Below are positions 1 to 6,651 of a stretch of 13,499 bases of DNA, one piece after another. This DNA is from a bacterium. GTDB taxonomy: Bacteria > Patescibacteriota > Dojkabacteria > JAKAPS01 > JAJZLI01. The notes beneath the pieces were generated by a model, which saw only the letters and a list, made by a program, of their open reading frames with translations, had not been told where the DNA came from and did no database searches. The stretch lies in assembly GCA_021803645.1 (NCBI GenBank), contig JAJZLI010000055.1, forward strand, positions 1 to 13,499. The letters are read 5' to 3'. Position numbers and translations under genes: made by a program. Positions within the stretch are counted from its first letter, which is position 1. Every line of letters begins with the position of its first letter.

Positions 1-1
1 T

Positions 2-1081
2 ATAGATACTCCAGAATTTCAAAATATGTCTTTAACTTTACCAATTGCGATGGGAGAAGATGTATCCGGAAAAATTATAATTAGAGATCTTGCATCAATG
101 CCTCATTTGCTTATTGCAGGATCTACAGGGTCTGGTAAGAGTATGCTTATAAACTCTGTCATTATGGGTCTTTTATATAGGCACTCTCCTGATACTTTAA
201 AGTTTATTCTTGTTGATCCTAAGCATGTAGAACTTTCCGTTTATAATGGAATTCCTCATCTACTTACTCCCGTTATAACAGATATGGAAAATGTAAATAA
301 TGCTCTCAAATGGGCGGTAAAGGAAATGGATACTAGATATCAGTTATTAAAGGAGGATGGTGCTCGCAACATTGCTGGGTATAATGCAAATAAGGAAAAA
401 GATGGGAAGTTAAGTAATATTGTAATCATTATTGATGAAATGGCAGATTTGATGCTTACAAAAGGAATTGAAGTAGAAAATTCAATTGTAAGGCTTGCCC
501 AAATGGCAAGGGCAGTAGGAATTCATCTTATTCTTGCAACCCAAAGACCTTCTGTAAATGTTATTACTGGTATTATTAAAGCAAATATTCCAGCTAGAAT
601 TGCTCTTTCTGTTGCCTCGGTAATTGACTCCCGTGTAATATTGGATCAGCTTGGTGCAGAGACTCTTTTAGGTAGAGGTGATATGTTGTTTAAGAGTCCA
701 GATATGGGAAAAACTATTAGAGTACAGGGAGCTCTTGTTACTGAAGAAGAAATTTCTCGTGTTATTAAATTTATATCTGAGCAGGGAACTGCCGAATATA
801 ATGAATCTGTTTTAACTCCACAGAGAGATAGTAACTCTTTAGTATCAGAGAGTGGGGCTGTATTATCAGAAGATAGTCTTTTTCCTGATGCTGTAAGAAT
901 TGTTGTTGCAGCAAAGAGGGGGTCTGCTTCAATTTTGCAGTCAAAATTAAAAATAGGTTATGCAAGGGCTGCAAGACTTATATTAGAACTTGAAGAGAAG
1001 GGAGTTGTTGGTCCTCAGGACGGTTCTAAACCTCGTGATGTGCTTATTCAGGATGCTGAAAGTTTTCTCTCTAGTATATAA
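2..1081 (+). CDS. ftsK: DNA translocase FtsK/SpoIIIE, 3' part
   Basis: This is the C-terminal motor of an FtsK/SpoIIIE translocase, which pumps double-stranded DNA through the closing division septum and helps resolve and segregate chromosome ends. The frame is open from the left edge, and the residues before the ATG at 26 (IDTPEFQN) read like FtsK, so that ATG is internal and the true start lies outside the window. Counted from that Met, the Walker A motif GSTGSGKS is at 32-39, followed by the LVDPKHVELSVY block, a Walker B-like IIIDEMADLM, and the family signature around ILATQRPSVNVITGIIKANI. The last ~65 residues (from LFPDAVRIVV) form the winged-helix gamma domain, which in characterised FtsK proteins reads polar DNA motifs. 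The N-terminal membrane domain, if present, is not visible. Family identification is very secure. Confidence 0.96.
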   Translation: MDTPEFQNMSLTLPIAMGEDVSGKIIIRDLASMPHLLIAGSTGSGKSMLINSVIMGLLYRHSPDTLKFILVDPKHVELSVYNGIPHLLTPVITDMENVNNALKWAVKEMDTRYQLLKEDGARNIAGYNANKEKDGKLSNIVIIIDEMADLMLTKGIEVENSIVRLAQMARAVGIHLILATQRPSVNVITGIIKANIPARIALSVASVIDSRVILDQLGAETLLGRGDMLFKSPDMGKTIRVQGALVTEEEISRVIKFISEQGTAEYNESVLTPQRDSNSLVSESGAVLSEDSLFPDAVRIVVAAKRGSASILQSKLKIGYARAARLILELEEKGVVGPQDGSKPRDVLIQDAESFLSSI

Positions 1082-1099
1082 CAGTATTGTGTATATCGT

Positions 1100-1105
1100 T
1101 ATAGT
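1100..1105 (+). promoter_or_regulatory. Possible -10 box of a leaderless promoter for the 73-aa gene
   Basis: TATAGT lies 8 nt before the ATG at 1114, with no purine-rich Shine-Dalgarno between. Transcription would start within a few nt of the ATG. No good -35 is seen at 17 bp, and the region is AT-rich, so this call rests mainly on similarity to other starts in the window. Confidence 0.35.
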
Positions 1106-1113
1106 GTTACTAT

Positions 1114-1335
1114 ATGGAAAATGAAGTGGGTTTCAATTCAAATGGCAATAATGATGTATTAAGTGGTGATAATGTTGTCGATATTAGTGGCAAGAGGCAA
1201 GAAAGAATTTTAGCTAGATATATCAATGATTGTGATTATAGGGGTTTTTTAGCTGCACTTGGTGTAGGTACTGATAATTTGACGGATGAAAAATTTCTTG
1301 ATTTAATTATTTGGTATTTTATAATGGAGGAGTAG
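1114..1335 (+). CDS. Small hypothetical protein, 73 aa
   Basis: I do not recognise this protein. It is short and acidic, with an Asn/Gly/Asp-rich, probably disordered first third (residues 1-26), then a more helical part containing KRQERILARYINDCDYRGFL and an aromatic end (LDLIIWYFIMEE). There is no signal peptide, membrane segment or cysteine motif. It begins 32 nt after the ftsK stop and could be read through from ftsK or from its own -10-like box at 1100. The complete ATG-to-TAG frame, normal codon use and tight fit between neighbours support a real gene. It converges on the minus-strand gene ending at 1371. Function unknown. Confidence 0.6.
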   Translation: MENEVGFNSNGNNDVLSGDNVVDISGKRQERILARYINDCDYRGFLAALGVGTDNLTDEKFLDLIIWYFIMEE

Positions 1336-1370
1336 CGTCTGGTATTTTTACAATTTCCCTTTATATAAAA

Positions 1371-1673
1371 TTACTTCTTTTTAGAGGATCTATTGAATAC
1401 CGTTGCTATGGATTTTGCTAAATTGACGATATCCACTGTTTGAGTCATTACCTTGCGAGCCTTTGATGATACTGACTTTGTGTCTTTTATAATTTCATTA
1501 ACACCCTCTGTTCCTTTCCTTACTCCATCTGTTATTCTGGATACATCAGATAATACTTTTTTACTTTCCTTTAAATTTTCGTCAAGGTCATGGAGAGATA
1601 CAACCAGCTGTAGTAAAAAAATCACTATGAGAATTGCTATGATTATTAATATAATGTCAAAGAATACACTCAT
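1371..1673 (-). CDS. DUF948-like single-pass membrane protein
   Basis: This 100-aa protein has one strongly hydrophobic N-terminal segment (about residues 5-27) followed by a charged helical region of repeated polar heptads (about 28-90) and a basic tail (RSSKKK). That layout, with LDENLKESKKVLSDVSRITDGV-type heptads (shown only in part), resembles DUF948/YtxH-like membrane-anchored coiled-coil proteins, some of which are linked to general stress. The match is by architecture, not by a diagnostic motif. It is the last gene of the long minus-strand string, 23 nt after the RodZ-like gene, so probably co-transcribed with it. It may sit at the membrane with the RodZ-like protein; that is inference only. 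Confidence 0.6.
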   Translation of the reverse strand: MSVFFDIILIIIAILIVIFLLQLVVSLHDLDENLKESKKVLSDVSRITDGVRKGTEGVNEIIKDTKSVSSKARKVMTQTVDIVNLAKSIATVFNRSSKKK

Positions 1674-1696
1674 ATAATTTCAGTCTAACATATTTG

Positions 1697-2623
1697 TTAA
1701 TTTTTAGATATTGTGATTGCCCCGTTATTATACTTTATAAGTATAATACCTAGTCCATTTCCATTCATTATATATGATTTTGAGTTGTAATATATTTCTA
1801 TATTCTGAATTTCTCCAGTATTTATAATAATTGAACTTACTCCTGTTACTTTTATGCTGGAGTTTGTGTTGATTATTCCTTTATATAAAGTACTATTTTG
1901 GCTTTGAGCTTCTACAAATGTTGGGGTGTATATTGCCTTTATGGTAATCGAAAATGTATCTGCTTGTTTTTGAAGTACTGCTTGTTCATTTAAGTAATCT
2001 ACATCAATTATTTTTTGGTTTATTATCCCAATTTGGTTTTTTGCTGTTATTAAAATTTTATTCATTCCATATTGAAGTCCTACATTTACAGAGAAATACC
2101 CACTAGTATTCAGGTTGGAGATTCCAGCTCCATTTATTGTTATATTATTACCTATTTGTGTTTGCCCCTTTATTGTTATGTTTGAATTATAGGTTGAGAT
2201 ACTGTCTTTCGATGGTGATAATATTTTTAACATTGGTGGCGTCTTATATATGGAATATTCATGTATTCCATAAACAATGATAATTCCTAAGATAATTATA
2301 ATGGTTAGAATTGTGAAAAATGTTTTACTATGTAGCACAAATGGAATCTTAACACTATTCTTCTTATGCTTCATTTGATGTCCCTCAACAACCTTGCATT
2401 CTCTTCTAAACATTGCAATTATGTTCTCAGTATTAATCCCTAAATACTTTGCATATATTTTAATGAACCCTTTTGTTGTAGATTGTGAAGGTAATTTGTC
2501 ATATTCTCCCTTCTCAAGAGCTATGATAAATGTTTTCTTGATTTTTAAATTTTTTGAAACCTCTTCTACTGAGATATTTTTACTCTCTCTTGTCTCTTGT
2601 AATATTTCTGAAACATTTCTCAT
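1697..2623 (-). CDS. RodZ-like HTH/single-pass membrane protein
   Basis: This 308-aa protein has the RodZ plan. An N-terminal cro/C1-type HTH of the HTH_25 class (about residues 1-73) carries the typical ALEKGEYDKLPSQSTTKGFI stretch and YAKYLGI. A basic linker follows, then one transmembrane helix (about 102-120) and an extracytoplasmic part. The outer part seems to contain an Ig-like/glucodextranase-type beta domain (about 131-210) and a final beta-rich region (about 222-308) like the DUF4115 domain of RodZ. RodZ links the MreB cytoskeleton to the elongation machinery, but no mreB is visible here, so a role in cell shape is only inferred. Its ATG overlaps the tatD stop as ATGA, implying translational coupling. 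No Shine-Dalgarno precedes it. Confidence 0.78.
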   Translation of the reverse strand: MRNVSEILQETRESKNISVEEVSKNLKIKKTFIIALEKGEYDKLPSQSTTKGFIKIYAKYLGINTENIIAMFRRECKVVEGHQMKHKKNSVKIPFVLHSKTFFTILTIIIILGIIIVYGIHEYSIYKTPPMLKILSPSKDSISTYNSNITIKGQTQIGNNITINGAGISNLNTSGYFSVNVGLQYGMNKILITAKNQIGIINQKIIDVDYLNEQAVLQKQADTFSITIKAIYTPTFVEAQSQNSTLYKGIINTNSSIKVTGVSSIIINTGEIQNIEIYYNSKSYIMNGNGLGIILIKYNNGAITISKN

Positions 2624-3363
2624 AATCTAAATAATAATTTAGCATTGTTTTCTGTTATTTCTTCTGTGTTTGATATTCCTTTGATATTGTTTATATTATC
2701 AATAACATATTTAATGTTTGCACTTTCATTTTGTTTAGTTTTGGACCCTTTAGGATTTAAAAATGGAGCATCAGTTTCTACTAAAATCTTATGAATATTT
2801 ATCTCTCTTATAATATCCCTGATTTTCTCTGCACTTTTATATGTAGATATTCCATTAAATGATAAGTAAAACCCTATATCTATTAACTTATTTAATATTT
2901 CAATACTTCCATCTGCACTATGTATTACTCCAATATTTTCATTACCTTGGTGATAATATGATGAAAGTATATCATATGTTTCCTCTAATGCATTCCTTGT
3001 ATGAATTATTATAGGAAGGTTTCTCTCAATTGCTATTTCTATTTGTATTCTAAATATCGCTTCTTGTACTTTTTTATCTTGTCTTTGTGATAAGTCTATG
3101 CCACACTCTCCTATAGCAATAGTATCTTCTGTAATTAAATCAAAAATTTGTTTTTTATCGATATTGTCAGATACTTCATTGGGATGTATACCAACTGCAT
3201 ATTTTAATAAAGGATCTTTATACCGATTTATTGGGTTTGAGTCTGATAAATTAGTTCCGGGTATAATGATTTTATGTACCCCGTTTTGAATAGCTCTTGA
3301 TAATACTTGAGGAATGTCAGTATAAAATTCTTTTGTTATATGAGCGTGTGTATCTATAGACAT
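2620..3363 (-). CDS. tatD: TatD-family metal-dependent hydrolase/DNase
   Basis: This 247-aa TIM-barrel hydrolase belongs to the TatD/YcfH family of metal-dependent 3'-5' DNases. The family's metal ligands are visible: H6 and H8 in DTHAH, E86 in IGECGIDL, H121 in IIIHTRNA, H148 in VIHSADGS and D198 in VETDAPFLNPKG. The common HCFSG motif is replaced by HSADGS, but the histidine is kept. The length is close to normal for the family (~255-265). The start ATG shares one base with the metG stop (TAATG) and has AAGG 8 nt upstream, so it is coupled to metG; metG-tatD adjacency is common in bacteria. It ends in TGA overlapping the next start, good evidence that UGA is a stop here. Confidence 0.93.
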   Translation of the reverse strand: MSIDTHAHITKEFYTDIPQVLSRAIQNGVHKIIIPGTNLSDSNPINRYKDPLLKYAVGIHPNEVSDNIDKKQIFDLITEDTIAIGECGIDLSQRQDKKVQEAIFRIQIEIAIERNLPIIIHTRNALEETYDILSSYYHQGNENIGVIHSADGSIEILNKLIDIGFYLSFNGISTYKSAEKIRDIIREINIHKILVETDAPFLNPKGSKTKQNESANIKYVIDNINNIKGISNTEEITENNAKLLFRL

Positions 3364-4964
3364 TATTTAACCTTATCTGTTTCTTCCTGTATTCTTGAAT
3401 CTTCAATTTTAGGAAAGAGAATTTGAGGTGTTCCTATTTTCCCAGTGTAAGGTATATATTCATATTTTGTAACCTTTACATGTAATATTTCCTCAAGTTT
3501 TTCTATTGCTTTTGGTGTAATGGGTTTTAGTAGAATACACAAGGCATATACATACTGCATTAGTGTGTACATACTATCTTTATCCTTACTTTCCCAAATT
3601 TTAAGGGTATTAAATCTCTGATTTGCCCTATCAGATAGTTTTAATATTTCTTTTATTGTATTTTGGTATTCAAAATTCTCTAAATACCCCTCTACGTTTT
3701 TAAATGCTTGCTTGATATATTCTATATCCTCTTTATCTATTTCCCCTTCTTTAATCTCTCCATTAAAATTATTTTGTAAGAAAGTTAGTGTTCTGTGTAT
3801 ATAGTTTCCTATATTAGATGACAATCCACTGTTATATGTTTGCCCAAACTCTTTCCATGTAAAATTAAAATCCTTGTTTTCGGGCATGCTGTATGTAATA
3901 TAAAACCTTGAAGCATCGGATCCAAAATTATCTATTAGATATTCTGCTTCAAGTAAGTGGTTATCACTTTTAGACATTTTTCTTCCTTCTAGAAGGACAT
4001 ATTCATTTCCTATGATGTTTGTAGGAAGATTGATGTTTTTATTGTATGCAATTAGGATTGCTGGAAGGATTATTGTATGGAATATAATATTATCTTTTCC
4101 TAGAAACATGAGAATATTAGAATTACTGTTCCAATATTTAGTCCAATCTTTAGTTAATTTTTCTGAGGCAGATAGATAACCTATTAATGCTTCAAACCAG
4201 ACATATATAACTTTATGCTCATATCCTTTTACTGGTACAGGAATTCCATATTCGATGTCTCTGGTAATTGATCTTCTTTTAAGACCTTCTTTAATAAATC
4301 CTATCGAAAGATCATATACGTCCTTTCGGAAAGAAGTCTTTCTTGTTTTAAGGTAATTTTTAATTTCACTCTCTAGCTTAGGTAATTCTAAAAAGAAATT
4401 TTCGGTTTCTTTTAGTATTGGTGTACTTTTACATATTTTACATTTAGGATCAATTACATCTTCAAATGAATTAAGTTTATTACATTCTTCACAACTTTCT
4501 CCTACTTTTACATTTTCTTTTCCGCACCTAGGGCATTTCCCTATAACATATCTGTCGGGAATGAACCGTTTTTCGTTTTTACAATATGGTTGAGTTTCTT
4601 TACCTAGCGAAATATATCCATTAGACAGAAGAGAGAGAAATATCTCTTGAACCATCTTTTTATGATTTTCTTCTTCTGTTGTTGAATATAAATCAAAATT
4701 TATTTCAAATTTTGAGAGAACCCTTCTCCATACATTGTCAAAATAATATGCAACTTCAATTGGTTTTTTACCCATACTCTCTGCAGTTGTTATGGTTGGT
4801 ACACCATGCATATCTGATCCTGACACATATATAGAGTCTCTTCCTTTGAGATTACAATACCTTTTGTATATGTCTGCAGGAAGATAAGCTCCAGCAATAT
4901 GTCCAATATGAGGAGATCCATTTACATATGGCCATGCCGAGGTAATTAAATAAGTCTTTTCCAT
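3363..4964 (-). CDS. metG: Methionyl-tRNA synthetase, short form
   Basis: This class I aminoacyl-tRNA synthetase charges tRNA-Met. The HIGH motif is at 19-22 (within NGSPHIGHIAGAYL), the signature GSDMHGVP at 49-56 and KMSKS at 329-333. A zinc knuckle is formed by C144, C147, C158 and C161. A second knuckle is suggested by C128, C175 and C178, but its usual fourth ligand is E131 (the family's YCxxC reads YCKNE here), so that knuckle may be lost or altered. The anticodon-binding helical domain fills about 360-520. The protein stops at 533 aa, without the C-terminal EMAP/tRNA-binding domain of long MetRS. Twin TATAAT boxes lie just before the ATG, suggesting its own leaderless promoter inside the gene string. 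Confidence 0.96.
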   Translation of the reverse strand: MEKTYLITSAWPYVNGSPHIGHIAGAYLPADIYKRYCNLKGRDSIYVSGSDMHGVPTITTAESMGKKPIEVAYYFDNVWRRVLSKFEINFDLYSTTEEENHKKMVQEIFLSLLSNGYISLGKETQPYCKNEKRFIPDRYVIGKCPRCGKENVKVGESCEECNKLNSFEDVIDPKCKICKSTPILKETENFFLELPKLESEIKNYLKTRKTSFRKDVYDLSIGFIKEGLKRRSITRDIEYGIPVPVKGYEHKVIYVWFEALIGYLSASEKLTKDWTKYWNSNSNILMFLGKDNIIFHTIILPAILIAYNKNINLPTNIIGNEYVLLEGRKMSKSDNHLLEAEYLIDNFGSDASRFYITYSMPENKDFNFTWKEFGQTYNSGLSSNIGNYIHRTLTFLQNNFNGEIKEGEIDKEDIEYIKQAFKNVEGYLENFEYQNTIKEILKLSDRANQRFNTLKIWESKDKDSMYTLMQYVYALCILLKPITPKAIEKLEEILHVKVTKYEYIPYTGKIGTPQILFPKIEDSRIQEETDKVK

Positions 4965-4972
4965 TAAAAAGG

Positions 4973-4988
4973 ATTATATCAGATTATA
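4973..4988 (-). promoter_or_regulatory. Tandem -10 boxes upstream of metG
   Basis: On the minus strand, GATATAATCT is followed directly by GATATAATCC, a 10-bp near-perfect tandem giving two TATAAT boxes (4983-4988 and 4973-4978). The nearer one ends 8 nt before the metG ATG, so transcription would start at or next to the start codon. No Shine-Dalgarno is present. The best -35 candidate for the nearer box is a weak TTACAA at 19 bp. Confidence 0.5.
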
Positions 4989-4992
4989 TCTT

Positions 4993-5436
4993 TTATGTTG
5001 TAAGAACTCTTCTGGAACACTGGCTGTATGGGTGGTTACTACTAACAGTTACTCTTGGTTTTCCATTCTCATCAAGAGATACATATATTTCTGTTCCATC
5101 ATTTCTTCTTCCCAAAAGACCATTAGCTTTAAAGCCTGTAATATTAATACCTTGTGTGCAATTGACAACTCTCAATAGTTCGTCGACCTCTTCTGGAGGG
5201 AGTTTTAATATGTTTTGTATTCTTGTGCCCTTACTTCCTTTAAAAGAATATCCTGTATTTGCATAAGCAATGTCCATTGCATCTTGTGGATTTGCTGCTG
5301 GGACAAAATAGTACGATTCACTTGTAGATTGATTATCTTGAGGTCTGTGTGGTAGTCTGAGTACAAATACTGAGAGACTATTAGTAGGCTCCTCCTTTTC
5401 TAGTTCTAGTACTGGTGTATATACTATGTATTCCAT
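4993..5436 (-). CDS. Hypothetical soluble protein, 147 aa
   Basis: I do not recognise this family. The frame can extend upstream to a TTG at 5475, but that TTG belongs to a TTGCAA -35 element, and a TATAAT lies 10 nt before the ATG at 5436. I therefore place the start at 5436 (MEYIVYTPVLELEKEEP). There is no membrane segment or signal peptide. The middle (NPQDAMDIAYANTGYSFKG) looks like a small helix followed by strands, and the end is polar (PYSQCSRRVLTT), with two Cys that are far apart. It reads as less hydrophobic and less AT-driven than its neighbours. It sits between the 4-TM protein and metG, with its own probable promoter, and may or may not belong with the ATP-grasp genes upstream. 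Confidence 0.7.
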   Translation of the reverse strand: MEYIVYTPVLELEKEEPTNSLSVFVLRLPHRPQDNQSTSESYYFVPAANPQDAMDIAYANTGYSFKGSKGTRIQNILKLPPEEVDELLRVVNCTQGINITGFKANGLLGRRNDGTEIYVSLDENGKPRVTVSSNHPYSQCSRRVLTT

Positions 5437-5446
5437 ATAATCGTGG

Positions 5447-5475
5447 ATTATATATTGTAATTTTAAATATTGCAA
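5447..5475 (-). promoter_or_regulatory. Promoter of the 147-aa gene, leaderless type
   Basis: On the minus strand a TTGCAA (5470-5475) and a perfect TATAAT (5447-5452) are separated by exactly 17 bp. The -10 box ends 10 nt before the ATG at 5436, so the predicted transcript has a leader of only about 3-4 nt and there is no Shine-Dalgarno. This is one of the better promoter matches in the window. Confidence 0.62.
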
Positions 5476-5482
5476 TACTTTA

Positions 5483-5827
5483 TTATATAATTGTTATTAT
5501 TATAAAAAGGATTATTGTGGCCGATGGTATTGCTATCTCCATTAATATGTTCAATCCTCCCAGTGCTTTAAGCATAATCATTACTGATAATGTGACTGAA
5601 GGGAGAAAGACAAACCTGATAGTATTGACCAAACTATTTTTTATGTAATTTATAATAATTTTTCCGATGAGGAATAGTATTACAAAAATCTCAGAGACTA
5701 TAATATATACATTTTTTGAAATTACTATACCTTGTTGGTTTTTAGTAGGTAGTATAAATTCTGTTGTGACAATAAATATGAGTATAAATATTAATAGTGT
5801 TATAAATAAGGGATTATTTGATTTCAT
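5483..5827 (-). CDS. Hypothetical four-helix membrane protein, 114 aa
   Basis: This is a small, very hydrophobic protein with about four membrane segments (roughly residues 6-27, 41-62, 70-90 and 93-113) and few charged residues (KSNN at the N-terminus, KNQQ and KNSLVN in loops). I see no enzymatic motif and do not recognise the family. Its ATG overlaps the TGA of the upstream RimK-like gene as ATGA, and there is no Shine-Dalgarno, so it is probably translated by coupling. That linkage makes a role alongside the ATP-grasp/7TM genes plausible, for example as a membrane partner, but this is inference from position only. Confidence 0.68.
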   Translation of the reverse strand: MKSNNPLFITLLIFILIFIVTTEFILPTKNQQGIVISKNVYIIVSEIFVILFLIGKIIINYIKNSLVNTIRFVFLPSVTLSVMIMLKALGGLNILMEIAIPSATIILFIIITII

Positions 5828-6651
5828 ATGCTTAGGCAGTATTCTACAATTTCTTTTGCAATATTAACTCCTGTTGCCTTTGATATTCCTCCTAGCCCAG
5901 GAGATCTATTTACTTCTATTATGTAATACTTTCCTTTGGATACCAAAATGTCAACTCCTGCAATAATTGATTTTGTGGCATTTCCTGCTTTTTTAGATAG
6001 TGTTTTTATCTCTTCATTTATTTCGAATTTTGATACAGTTGCACCCATATGGTAATTGGCTCGAAACTCTCCTTTTTTGGGAGTTCTTTCCATGGCAAAT
6101 AGTTTATTATCTCCTATTTTAAATATCCTCAGGTCATGTTCATATGCAATATATTCTTGTATAATGTATCTTTTTATCTCTTCTCTTGAAAAGAAATTCT
6201 TCATTTCATTTTGATTTTTTATTAAAAATACTCCCTTGCCTTGGGTGGAATTTATTTTTTTTATAATGACAGGATATTCTATATTAGAATCAAGTGGATT
6301 TTGGTATGTTTTGGGAAAGGGTAGATTTGCCGCTTTAATTTTGTATGAATCATATATCTTATTTATGGCATATCTGACTTCAAGAAGGTTATTATCAAAG
6401 TATCGTATGTTTTTGTCTTTTAGATATTGAGATATAGTGACTGCCTTCTTTATGTCTGATGCAATTGATGCAAATAATATGTAGTCAAATTTTGCTATAT
6501 CTTCATTTTTAAAAATAAAAGTTCCCTCATGTAGATATGTCTCCTGAAGGTATATTACCGAGGGAGAGTGTTTTAGTTTACTAAACTCCCGTAAGAACAT
6601 TTGATTGGTTCCTTCATTTTCAGTAAAGTTTGAAAGTATTCCTATTTTCAT
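5824..6651 (-). CDS. RimK-like ATP-grasp ligase
   Basis: This 275-aa ATP-grasp enzyme is of the RimK/alpha-L-glutamate ligase type, which joins a carboxylate to an amine (typically adding Glu or a similar amino acid) at the cost of ATP. The N-terminal ~95 residues form the pre-ATP-grasp fold (MKIGILSNFT...). The ATP site shows K131, the glycine-rich loop STQGKG (135-140) and the QEYI hinge (165-168). D173 and R175 lie in EHDLRIF, RANYHMGA is at 197-204, D234 is likely metal-linked, and EVNRSPGL (246-253) is the family's Mg-binding motif. No catalytic residue appears lost. The substrate is unknown. Both ends overlap neighbours by 4 nt (ATGA), tying it to the ATP-grasp/protease fusion upstream and the 4-TM protein downstream. 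Confidence 0.87.
   Translation of the reverse strand: MKIGILSNFTENEGTNQMFLREFSKLKHSPSVIYLQETYLHEGTFIFKNEDIAKFDYILFASIASDIKKAVTISQYLKDKNIRYFDNNLLEVRYAINKIYDSYKIKAANLPFPKTYQNPLDSNIEYPVIIKKINSTQGKGVFLIKNQNEMKNFFSREEIKRYIIQEYIAYEHDLRIFKIGDNKLFAMERTPKKGEFRANYHMGATVSKFEINEEIKTLSKKAGNATKSIIAGVDILVSKGKYYIIEVNRSPGLGGISKATGVNIAKEIVEYCLSI

Noticed and set aside
26..28. ATG at 26 as the start of ftsK
   Set aside because: The frame is open to the left edge and the preceding residues fit FtsK, so the gene is 5'-truncated by the window rather than naturally short.
1342..1374. Imperfect inverted repeat GTATTTTTA / TAAAATTAC as a terminator between convergent genes
   Set aside because: The stem is almost only A-T with one mismatch and a 15-nt loop, and it overlaps the stop codon of the DUF948-like gene. 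It is too weak compared with the hairpin at 12914-12941.
4971..4990. Tandem 10-bp repeat as a microsatellite or CRISPR-like unit
   Set aside because: There are only two copies with no spacers, and they coincide with promoter boxes. No CRISPR array, IS element, tRNA or rRNA was recognised anywhere in the window.
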